From Lithocarpus polystachyus (Eukaryota > Streptophyta > Magnoliopsida > Fagales > Fagaceae), in assembly GCA_033629205.1 (NCBI GenBank), contig CM066164.1, positions 38,277,454 through 38,341,453 on the forward strand: a DNA stretch of 64,000 bases, in the 5' to 3' direction. The notes under the pieces were generated by a model, which saw only the letters and a list, made by a program, of their open reading frames with translations, was not told where the DNA came from and ran no database searches. Positions 10,560 through 20,379 of the stretch are shown here, piece by piece. The translations under genes and the position numbers were made by a program. The stretch's first letter is position 1; each line of letters begins with the position of its first letter.

Positions 10560-12595
10560 TCTCCGCAAAAGGATACACACATCCTCGCATGCTTGAATTC
10601 ACAACACGTATCTGTTTACATTGTTTCTTCGTCATTTTCGGCAACCTTTTGAGCGTTTGACTGTCCGTTTTCATTCGCATGTGGCCATCAGTATAGCATT
10701 TCTCTGACCTGTGTGAGTAATCGTTGTTTTGCAGTTGATAGAGATTGCTTCATTTCCTCGTATTTAGTTTCCTTTGAATCAAAATTTCGTTGTAGTTTCT
10801 GTGTTTTCGTTCTCTCATTTTGTTTTTCTCTACACCAAAAAAAAAAAAAAAAAATCATCTTACTTCCTTTGCGATTTGTCATTTCCTAAATTGGCTTTTT
10901 TCAATAATATATTTCGTCCCAGCTTTCGTGTTCTCATCCTCTTAGTTACTATTGCTCCATTTCTCCAAGCACAAAAAAAAAAAAAAAAAAAAAAAAAAAA
11001 ACAAAAAACAAAAAACAAAAAACAAAAAACAAAAACAAAAAAACACAAAAAAAAGAAGAAGAAGAAGAAGAAGACAGACTCTTCCAACTTTTCCCTTTGA
11101 AGGTTTATTTACATTGGTAAGTCAAGGGTTCAGAAAAAGTGAAAATCAACTCACAAACTTGTGGCGGGAAGGAGAGAGGTACTTTGTTTAGTTTTTTATG
11201 TTTAAAATTTTCTTTGATTTGGGGTTTTTATTTTTATTTTCTATGTCATGATAGGAGGAGAGAGAAGGAAAAAAAAAAGAGAAAATAATGAAATGTTGTT
11301 TTGGAGGAGTAATTCTTAAGTACTTTCAGAGCATAAAAAATGATGCTAGCTCTTCTCACATTAGTGAAATCTATCATAAACGTGAGGAGAATGAGTACAA
11401 TCTCTCTATACTCTAAGAGTACTCAAGAATTTTCCGTCTTGAAGAACCCCAAACAACTCTCCATGAATTACAGTAGATATTTTCTGCCCTTCACATTTAT
11501 TCGCATTCACCAAATTGACTATCCTTTGTTTAGTAGCTTTGCAGTCTTAGTGGAGGTAGCGGAAAACAACCCTGCTCCATTGATAAATTGTTATCCTAAA
11601 AGAGAGGTACGCAGGACCTTCTAAATTTCCATTTTCTCATTTTTCGCTTGATTTGATGCTTTGTTATGTTGGGCTATGTGGAGCTTAATTTGTGTTTAAT
11701 TTTGATTATGATTCGATCCTGATAGAAAAATTGTTACAATTTTAATGAGATTTTTTGAAGGTAGGTTGTGTTTTTTTTAATTGGGAAAAATTGTATTGCC
11801 ACATCTTGTATTTTTTTCCTAAAATAATGAAATCTTTACAAATTCATGGACATAGGCAAATTGCTGAATCACATAATTTTTTGTGTCATGTGATTGCCTT
11901 GTGTTATTTTTTCTATCTGTTTTTCGCATTTCACAAATCTAGAAATTCGTAAATATTCCCAACATGCTATACTTTGTTGGTAATTACCAATGCCTTGTTT
12001 GGTTTTCTTTCACTTACACTTCCAATAAAGAAAGAGACAAAAAAAAAAAAAAATGGAAGCAAGAATCGCAACCCTTATTCGTAAGGCAACACTGCAATCA
12101 TCTTTGTCAGAATTAAAAGTAAAAAGCGATGTTCAGGTGAATTTTATATTTAATGAGTTTAGAATGTCTCTTGTTCTTTCACTCTCACTTTTCTTGAAAA
12201 AAGATATTGGTCATATCACATAGGTAGGTGTATCCCTAGGTTGGTTCGAGCTAGGTTTATGCCTAACTTGCAACTAACCTGATCATATCAAGTGGAAAAG
12301 TTCCAGACCCATCCCCAACTGTGAATAACCATGGGTCGTGTTGGATTAGGCTCGGGTGGATGACAGTTGGTTTTGATTTTGATGGAAATACAATGATCAA
12401 ACATTGAACTGTGAAGTTTGAAGAACATATCTATATGCCCAAAGAGCAGTAGACCACAAATCCAAAGAACACGAATAGAAACAGGGAGATATAAAATAAA
12501 TTACCACAATCCAAAGAACTATGACTAAATGACAAAACATAGAGAAATTGAACTTGAGAGAGAGAGAGAGAGAGAGAGATTAATCACAATTCTGA
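10560..12595. repeat. Segmental duplication, copy A (partner at 37.94-39.90 kb)
   Basis: This 2-kb low-copy segment is colinear with 37940-39897 and, for its first 430 bp, with 36035-36470. Both long copies share exon-like blocks followed by conserved GT sites: GGAGAGAG|GTACTTTG, TTGATAAATTG..GAG|GTACG, and ACATTG|GTAAGTCAAGG. The blocks have no conserved reading frame between copies, so they may be non-coding 5' exons or promoter of a gene no longer next to them. That is inference. The Lys- and Phe-rich ORFs at 10774-11190 come from A-runs and are not genes. Confidence 0.65.
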
Positions 12596-13218
12596 ATAGA
12601 TGAGTGGTGACGTTAGAGATGGAGGCGAATTGGTGAGTCGGCGATAGAGGAGAATCAGTGAAGATGAGCTGGCGACATTGAGATGGAGTTAGTAATTGTG
12701 GATCTGCATAATGAGTAGAGAGATCTGAGTGATTAAGAGTAAATAGATCAAGAGAGGAGAGACAGAGAGTAGAGAGATAGAGAGAGGAGAGAATTTAAAA
12801 GGGTCGAAAAATCCTAACCTAGTTTATATGGGTTGTGATTTGGAGGAGACTAACCACTAGACCTACCAACGTCGATTTTTGAAGGCAGCGATCCTCTGTC
12901 GACTATTGAAATTTTGGATTGGGTGACGAATAAAATGGGTCTAGTCAAATTGGTCGGGTAAGAGAGTGGCTTGGACAAGCTTACACACGGGGATGGTTAT
13001 GGGCAAGTTTGGGTTGAGTAGTTTCGAGCCTGACATGAACCCAATACCTACTCCTTACCACGTTTGCTCCCTAACCCAACTTTCGATTGAATTTGGCTCG
13101 TGGGTAATTGGATTTGACCCAATCTTTTTTTTTTTTTTTTTAATTTCAGAAAATCAGAGCGAATTTACTTCAACCAAAACACCAAAAGTTAACACATCAA
13201 CCAAACTAGCCTATATCC

Positions 13219-13282
<64 letters not shown>

Positions 13283-13744
13283 ACTATTTTAACCCAGTAT
13301 TTCACATGCAAATAGCTCTTCATTGCAATCAAATAGATCACTAGCTTAACCTAGTGAATCTTAATGAGTAGCAGTTTTGAGCATTAAACATTCATTAGGC
13401 TTTGTGAATTTTAGTGAGGTAATGGACAATGATGATGACAAGCTTCATAGCGATGGTTTGGCAAAGAGAGAGAAAGAGTTAGGCTGAACATAATTTAGGT
13501 TTGCAAGTTTTTTGGTTTTTCTTTTACATCTTTCTAGCAAAAAATGTTATTTTTTTATATATATATATTTTTAAAGAAAGCTTGTAGTAAACTGCTAGTG
13601 GTAAACAAAGAAAAATTATGTAACAACTAAACAAAAAAAAAAATTAATGTTAGTTTGATTTTTTAGTAGAGTCATTCTGGAGAAAATTATTTATTAAATT
13701 GTGTAATTTAAGTTTCTAAAATACCACATTGGAAAAAATTCCCG
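12596..13744. other. Non-coding insertion within copy A, with (CT)n
   Basis: This stretch is absent from the partner duplication. It has GA-rich sequence (12555-12580 and 12700-12800) and a 56-bp pure CT repeat at 13222-13277. No gene is recognised. Confidence 0.5.
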
Positions 13745-14182
13745 AAGTCGCCACTAGTCCTAAAGAGAATACTCACTTCTATTCAGCTATTTGAACTCGA
13801 AGTGAATCTCTCAATTACTAACAACAATTTGTTATGTTATAGAGGGAAGAACAAGCTTTGAATGAGAATTTAGAGAGTAAATTTCACTCTATAGCAATGT
13901 TTGCCTCATCCAATTCCAAACAAGGTGTGAATCACTCACAATCATAGTTCTTTCTCAATTAAAATGGAGGCCGAGGCCATGAAGGTGGAAGGAATTCCTA
14001 TAATAATCAGGGTAAAGGAGGAAGATCTAATCAAAATTACACTTATTCTCAATTTTCTCAGCAGAACAATCAGAATTCCAATCAACCAAGGACAGATTCA
14101 CATTGCCCAACCTATCAAATTTGTGGAAAATTGGGTTACTTAGTCATAGATTACTACCATAGAATGGATTTTTCCTATTAAG
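13745..14182 (+). pseudogene. Ty1/copia gag C-terminal fragment
   Basis: Three-frame reading gives an N-terminal part ending in SIAMFASSNSKQGVNH and a Gly/Asn/Gln-rich linker (GGRGHEGG, SQFSQQNNQNSNQ). These are followed by a degraded CCHC zinc knuckle, CPTYQICGKLGYLVIDYYHR: the second Cys and the last Cys are Tyr, and the His is Tyr. Stops interrupt the frame near 13950. This is the typical end of a copia Gag, the nucleic-acid-binding capsid protein. No protease or polymerase follows, so it is an isolated relic. Confidence 0.7.
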
Positions 14183-14189
14183 GGAAAAA

Positions 14190-15490
14190 TCCACTCACCA
14201 AATTGTAGAGAATTTACACTAAATTCTTAGATCTGTGGGATGCAAAAATAGAGACAAATATGCGCCACGAAAAAAAAAATCACACAAGACAATATTTACG
14301 TAACTCAGTAATTTTCCTACATCCACAGAGGCAATGATTTTACTATTATCAAATCAAATACAATATCCCCTCAAGTTTATGCCTAACTTGAGATCCACAC
14401 CAAATACAATAATATCTCTCTAGGAATAATTTAAACTCACCTGAAATCTTCAGTCACACTATAAATACAACAACTACCTATGGTTGCAATACTAAAAATA
14501 TATCTCTAGAGAAAAAAACTCCAAATTAATCTGTTCTTGTGTATGTCTATCTCATGGTTAAAGAAAATCTTCTTGTCTTCTTTACTCACGCATATTGCAC
14601 TCACTGCAATCACACTTGGCAGCTCTTCCTTTTCTTTTTCTTTTTTCTCTCCAACGGCTAGGGGTGTCCTTGAAACCTGAAAACTAACTAGCCTGTTTGA
14701 CGTTGACCCAATTTTAGCTTGAACCGAAGCTCTAATTGGTCAGCGGCAAGTTTCCAATTCTAAGAACTGATGCTGGCCGGTCAAGTGATGGGTTTGTTTC
14801 TCCAAAACCCGAGCAACCCGAACTCGACCAGAGCCATATAAAAAATCCAACTAATCCGGCAAAATCAAGCTAGATCTGGTGAGATCTCGACCAGATCTAG
14901 CTAGATCTTGACCAAATCTAGTGGGATTTAGTTAGATCCGGCCAAAATCCCAAAAATTTTTAGCAAAAAAAAAAAAAAAAAAATGCAGATTCTGGCAAAA
15001 AAATGCAGATTTCCACATAAATATGCAGATTCCAACAACGTTTTTGCAAATTCTAGAGACATTTGTGCGGATCCCGGCGATTGACTGAATTGACCAACGC
15101 TCACACTCACCCGAAACTGACTTGGCTAATTGATGCCGGCGGTCGGTTTCGAGTTCCTTTGCATTCCACCTGACGCTGGCAGGTCGAGTCTGGGGTGGGT
15201 CCAAAACCGACTCGGCACGACTCGTGGACAGGCCTACCAGTGGCACTCTTCTATTTCTTTTTCCACTATTTGTAGCACAGAAAAAAAACCTAATAAACCT
15301 TATCTATATAACCCAACTGCCATACAATCCTAGTAGCACACAAACTCTAATTCCACTTGACTTAGGAATACTTGCTCTTGTTGGCCACATGAATAAAAAC
15401 AAAAGCCCATGTGTGGGCTTTAACTTTATGTGTGCTGCACCATTTGGTGTCGTGCACCCAAAAATATCCCCTATCAGCCCACCGATGGGA
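14190..15490 (-). mobile_element. Decayed LTR of a minus-strand copia-type element
   Basis: The segment shares TTACGTAACTCAGTAATTTTCC-type sequence (14297-14320) with 42535-42560. It shares the GGTGTCGTGCACC end plus pyrimidine tract (15446-15490) with 51497-51550. Read on the minus strand this is a polypurine tract followed by an LTR start. An internal block (14984-15080) is a degenerate ~20-bp repeat beginning ATGCAGATTC, and 14870-14942 is rich in AGATCT. The ORFs in this interval are not conserved proteins. Confidence 0.5.
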
Positions 15491-15669
15491 GGAGATTTTC
15501 AATCTATCTCTTCAATTCAATTCCATACCAGTCAAGCTAACACAAAGCTTGACCTTCTTAATTATCTTCACTAGCATTGAGAACACCTCATCAATGTCAA
15601 TACCTTTCATTCTCTAAGAATTCATCCCATCTTGGATTTCCTTAATCCAATCCCTTGGCTCCCCTTCAT

Positions 15670-15965
15670 CAGAAGCACACATGTTTTTGAAGCTAACTAT
15701 TCGATGTTCTCCAATTGACCTTTTCTAATGAGGTTCAACAACTTCTAATGCATAATGCTACACTGCTGCATTCCAAAAAAAAAGAAGTAGATCGCATGCA
15801 TTGAAAAGCTGCACTAAGATTCCTACAATGGGATTATAAAAAAAAAAAAAAAAAAAAAAGATTCCTACAGTGTGAAAGTGAATCAGAATTGTGAGCGACT
15901 TTTCAAAAAGTGAATCAAGTACAAACAGTATTACACAATACACCATTTACACAATACACCATAGA
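15670..15965. repeat. Paralogue of 3535-3625 + 5253-5300: empty site of the Pack-MULE
   Basis: GCTGCACTAAGATTCCTAC, poly-A, then GATTCCTACAGTGTGAAAG is continuous here. In the copy at 3.6-5.3 kb the same sequence is interrupted, after the poly-A, by the 1.6-kb element. The segment therefore shows the ancestral uninserted arrangement. Confidence 0.65.
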
Positions 15966-15984
15966 CTACCTGTTTTATTTATTT

Positions 15985-16260
15985 ATAATAAGTTTATTGA
16001 CTCTCTTTAGATTGTATTTGAACGTGTTCATTAACTTCTGTTTAATAAAAAGCTGGTTTATATTTGTTTGTATATAAATAAATCAAGTTTGAGCTTAAAT
16101 TTTAAATTTGTTTAATAAACCTACTAAGCTTAAGAAAAAAAATTTGTTCTTGAAAAAGCTCGTGAGTTATAAGACTTGATACACAACAAGTTGATCATAG
16201 ACTCAAGTTTGATATATGTTTACTGAATAAACTCATTACACCTATCTTAATTATGACATG
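15985..16260. repeat. Continuation of segmental duplication copy A
   Basis: The sequence from TTTATTGACTCTCTTTAGATTG to CTATCTTAATTATGACA matches 39908-40200 at high similarity. In the partner locus it directly follows the end of the 2-kb block. The 12.6-15.97 kb interval is therefore an insertion in copy A, or a deletion in the other copy. Confidence 0.7.
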
Positions 16261-16548
16261 TCCAACGCATCTTAAGTCTCAACGTGGCATTTTCAAATAA
16301 GCTTGTTTGGTAAGAGATTTCTAGTAACGTTGTTTAAATATTGTGAAAATATGTGTGGGTTTAAAAAGTGTTATAAAAATACATATTGTGGTGTTTAAAT
16401 ACTGAAAACTGTTATTTAAACAATAATACCAAACACCCCCAGATTTCAAGTGCTAGAAAATATTCCTCAAACCACCAACTTTTGCCCTAATAACTAGACC
16501 TTCCTTATCCAATGTGTCATATGCTCAAGTACCTAAAACTCAATCTTA

Positions 16549-17156
16549 GAGCACTAGCATTGGGGGGTGTAAACACCCCCAGTTGCTATTTTACAACTTA
16601 AGCCACCCAAAACCCACTCCATTCGGGTTTGTAAACTTAAAAAAAAATTGCAACCTATGGGTTTATTTGGGATTCGCAAATTTTGCTGAAACTGAAATTT
16701 TTTTGCTGAATATACTGTAGATAAAGGTAAAAGTTAGCTAAAATAATACAGTGAGACTCATAAATAGTACTAAAAAGTGCAGTGAGGCCCATAAATAGTA
16801 ACAAAAATAAGCAGAATAATAAAATAAGCCAGTAAAAAATAAGTTATCCAAACGGACACATAATGAATAGAAGGGTTGCATCTATGCAACCTTACTATTC
16901 ATAGGTTGTAAAAAAAATATTATTTTAATATGTGGTTGCGTGTGAAGAGAAAAAGTGAGTAGGGAGAAAGAGAGAGAAAAATACTTTTTATTATTTTACT
17001 AGGTAGTTTATATTATTTTATTGGGTTGTATGTAAAAATAAAAACTGGGATGTGGGGTGGGTTGTAAAATAGATTGGTAAAATAAAAAATGTAGTGTTTG
17101 AAGATGCAAAGTGTATATATATATATATATTTTCGCATCGCTGAATGTTAATGCTC
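16549..17156. mobile_element. Tourist-like (PIF/Harbinger) MITE with a nested second MITE
   Basis: The ends GAGCACTAGCATTGG and AATGTTAATGCTC are imperfect inverted repeats flanked by TTA on both sides (16546-16548 and 17157-17159). That is the 3-bp target duplication of the PIF/Harbinger group. The subterminal blocks GTTGCTATTTTACAAC and GTTGTAAAATAG are also inverted. Inside, about 16650-16862 (TTTGCTGAAACTGAAA to CCAAACGGACACA) is a separate repeat also found at 49845-49995, so it is a nested insertion. No transposase is encoded. Confidence 0.75.
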
Positions 17157-17159
17157 TTA

Positions 17160-18145
17160 TGTATCTACCTTTACCCAGCAACAGTCATCTAGATTTGAAT
17201 AATCCATCAGATCTCATTATTAACATCGCCCATTTTTCATGATAGAACTAGAATTTGAATCTAAATTTGATCATTAGAAAATTATCCAGAAATATCTCCC
17301 AAACAATTGGCATTTCTTTCCAAACAATTTGAAAAAATAAAAATAAAAATTATGAGCTTAGCTTAGTTGACAGAGACTCTGAAATCATTACCCACAATCT
17401 AAAGACAAGTGAGCAGACTCTAATATCCCACGTCAGTGTACAATCAAAACAATACTCAGTCCATCCCTCTAGGGAGACACCAAAAAGAAAAATATTTTCA
17501 AGCAAATTTGATCCTCAATTTTACGGTTACTGGGAGTACATGGATGCATGGTTCAAAGTGTTTTATATTCAGAATATAGAAACCTGCCATTCTTGGTTCT
17601 ACCATTTCGATACAAGAATGCCTAAAATATGCCTCTACCTAATTAGTTTCTTGAATGGTGGACTATTTTTGCCCCTATACAAAAAAAACTATTGTATTTT
17701 GTTGAGAGAAAAAAATGGAAGTTAGAAATATAGATTGTATAAATCTATTCCTACGCTCCTAGTACTAAAAAATATTTATAGTACATAAGGGTGAAAATCT
17801 AAACTTTAGAGGAAAAAAAATCGTAACACTCTTTTGAAAAAGAAAAATAAAAATAAAAAGCAACCTAAATTAGAGGGGTAAGGACGAATAAGTAATTTAA
17901 TTTTTCATCAAAACCCACTCAATTTCCCCAATTTTCTCCTCAGATTGGGGAGAAAGCCATTTCACCTATAATTTTTTTGTGCCTAGGGGGAAAAAAAAAA
18001 CTTCTAGGCCTCAATATTCTCACTCCCACACTCTCCTCCCCAACCAAACATACTTTTCTCCCTTATTTTTTCTTCTCCCCACAAATCACCCAACTTTTCT
18101 TCCTAACCGAGCAGCCCCTAAGTGTCACTTGGTAATTGGATCAAC

Positions 18146-18148
<3 letters not shown>
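17160..18148. other. Non-coding stretch
   Basis: No gene or structured repeat is recognised. A pyrimidine-rich segment at 17925-18118 with CCCCAA blocks may be an old transposon end. Confidence 0.4.

Positions 18149-18180
<32 letters not shown>
18149..18180. repeat. (TA)n microsatellite used as gypsy target
   Basis: A pure TA run ends exactly where the gypsy LTR begins and resumes at 29644 after the right LTR. The retrotransposon therefore landed inside a single microsatellite. Confidence 0.85.
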
Positions 18181-18184
<4 letters not shown>

Positions 18185-18994
18185 AGGGCAATGGGTTGGT
18201 AGGAGAAATGGGCCGAAATAAACAACACGCCCGTAAGAATAATGGGCCCAGAATGCCCCATCCACTTGCGTAGCATGCCCACAAGCCCAAGCCGAGGACT
18301 AAGGGTAGTCCGAGGACGATTCAACTTGGTCTAGGCCATCCGTGTCGGCAATCGAGAAAGTTGAATGTGGGCTCAGCGATCCCAAAATTCTACCGAGGAC
18401 TCTCGCCACCTCGGGCAAGTAAAACCGAGGTAAGACTTGGAGTTCCGCCAGTCAGGAAGATCCCCCAGAAGATTCCACTGGACAAGGAAAACACTGTGGA
18501 AGCGTGTACCAGGAAAAGATCCTAAAATATCAAGGGAGAATGCTGCCAACTCCGCATTGAATGCTCCACAACTAACCGCCTGGCAGCATTTATGTGGAGA
18601 AGACATCTGAATAGTAATTTCCAGTCTCGCCACTTCTATGTAGAGGGTTCTGGAAAGGTTAGAAGGGACAGATGTCAAGAAAGAAATCACAAGATCCGCA
18701 CGTGGAGGGTTTATAAAAAGCGGAGAAGGAATATAAAAGAGAGAAAGAAAGGAGAAAGGGGGACTTTTTTGGAGATCGTGATAAAAGAACACTCACACCA
18801 GATAGTCATCCTCGGACGTTAGGCGAGAGCGATCCTTTAAGCCCAAAACTTGTGTTTCTCAGCCCTGCCAATTGGTAATCTAACTTCCACTAGCCCAGTC
18901 CTTCTTAATCTACTCTCTACAAATTCATTGTATTTGGGCCTTTTAGGCAAACCCACCCATCTTCGGGCCGGATTCCCGAACCTGTGTCCTTACA
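18181..18994 (+). repeat. Left LTR of Tat-type element
   Basis: The LTR starts TGTAAGGGCAATGGG and ends CCTGTGTCCTTACA (TG...CA). A promoter-like TTATAAAAAG lies at 18711-18720. In the right LTR the same site has mutated, leaving only the nearby AATATAAAAG. Confidence 0.92.
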
Positions 18995-18996
18995 AT

Positions 18997-19014
18997 TGGC
19001 GCCGTCTGTGGGAA
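18997..19014 (+). promoter_or_regulatory. Primer binding site
   Basis: TGGCGCCGTCTGTGGGAA starts two bases after the LTR. TGGCGCCG complements the 3' end of plant tRNA-Asp; the rest is divergent, so the tRNA identity is tentative. Confidence 0.75.
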
Positions 19015-19047
19015 GGGCTGATTGGTTAGATTTTTAGGTTCTCAAGC

Positions 19048-20330
19048 ATGGCTGGTTCAGGTCCACACCACTTGGAGTCTATGGGATCTCAGCGAGAAGA
19101 ACACCCTCAAGAGGGCCAGGAAGGAAGCGTACATACCACTCACTCTGGCGAAGGACAGTCTAGAGGCGATAGCCATGTCTCTCAGGATGAACGTGCTAAA
19201 GCCATGCAAAAGGAGATTGACCACCTGAAGAAGAAGCTGCAACGAGAACGAAGGAGGAAGAGCCCTTCAGTCTCTGATATTTCCTCGGATAGCGAGAGGG
19301 ATGACGAATATAAGCGCAGATCACGAACGCCCCCAAGCGAAACCTTCTCATACAACGAGGACCACAGCCGAGAGCACAGGGGAGGAGGTTCATCTTCAAA
19401 GGGCCTGGGAAACGACGCCATGAGCAAAGCCCTCAACCGAATATCTAGATCGCCCTTTACGCGCAAGATTGATGGAAGGCGACTCCTCAGGCGGTTCACC
19501 CAGCCTACGTTCACTCTCTATAACGGCCGTACAGACTCGGTTGAGCATGTTAGCTATTTCAACCAAAAAATGGCGGTGTACTCTAATAACGAGACATTGA
19601 TGTGCAAGGTATTCCTGTCTAGTTTGGGACTTGTGGCGATGAAATGGTTTGACGGCTTGAGAGCGGGTTCCATAAACTCTTTTAAGGAACTCACTCAAGC
19701 GTTTGGATCCTGCTTTATCACGTGCATCAGAGTTCCTCGGCCTCTGGATTCCTTCCTGTCCTTGTCCATGAGAGAGGGGGAAACCTTGGAAACATACTCA
19801 GACCGATATTGGGAGATGTTCAACGAGATAGAATGTGATTTTGATGATGTGGCTGTCAGAACCTTTAAGGTCGGCCTTCCCGTCGAGCATGGGTTGCGGA
19901 GGTCCCTGACGGGGAAGCCAGTCACCAGTGTAAGCCAGCTCATGGATTGGATTGACAAGTACAAGAGAGTTGAGGAAGACCAGTAGCAAGAAAAAGGGAA
20001 GGGTAAGGCTATCCCTCAGGAGAGGAGAGATTTCAGGTCGGATTGTTATGGCAATAACCAACCGCGGTGAGCATTTGGAAGGAGATCAGGACCCAGGGCC
20101 CCTCAAACCGTTAATACCATGTTCTGAGAACCAGTGCATCTAGTCCTAGATAAGATCAAGAACGAGCCATACTTCAGATGGCCGAACAAGATGAGTGGAG
20201 ACCCCACGAAGCATAACCAAAGCTTGCATTGCCAGTACCATAGAGAGTGTGGGCACACGACCGAGGACTGTAGGACTCTTTAGAGCCATTTGCAGCAGTT
20301 GATCCGAGAAGGCAGGTTGAAGCAGTTCTT
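19048..20330 (+). pseudogene. gag pseudogene of Tat element
   Basis: The first 312 codons (19048-19986) are open. They comprise an Arg/Lys/Ser-rich N-terminus with a short coiled coil (residues 45-70) and a retrotransposon Gag capsid domain (about residues 155-295, with KVFLSSLGLVAMKWFDGL and WEMFNEIE). The TAG at 19984 replaces a likely CAG (DQ/QEK context). The same frame continues through further TGA and TAG stops to a zinc-knuckle-like CQYHRECGHTTEDC at 20229-20270. Gag would form the virus-like particle and package element RNA. The ATG at 19048 lies about 50 bp after the primer site and is the natural start. Confidence 0.85.
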
Positions 20331-20379
20331 AATTCAGCCTAGTGAGCAAGGGGGCCAAACAGGCTCGGGGATTCAAAGC

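Noticed and set aside
10774..11191. Lys-rich and Phe-rich ORFs on both strands
   Set aside because: They are translations of long A- and T-runs and are not conserved in the duplicated copy at 38.3-38.6 kb.
11340..11624. 94-codon ORF in segmental duplication copy A
   Set aside because: The aligned region in copy C (38790-38960) does not keep the frame. It is more likely untranslated exon-like DNA.
17340..17440. Possible tRNA-derived SINE (AGCTTAGCTTAGTTGACAGAG)
   Set aside because: It resembles a box A, but there is no box B at the expected distance, no A-tail and no target duplication.
18373..18792. 139-codon minus-strand ORF in the gypsy LTR (and its twin at 29070-29441)
   Set aside because: It lies entirely within the LTR, has no recognised domain, and its presence twice only reflects the LTR pair.
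19057..20061. Several minus-strand ORFs over gag
   Set aside because: They are shadows of the sense gag frame, with no protein family resemblance.
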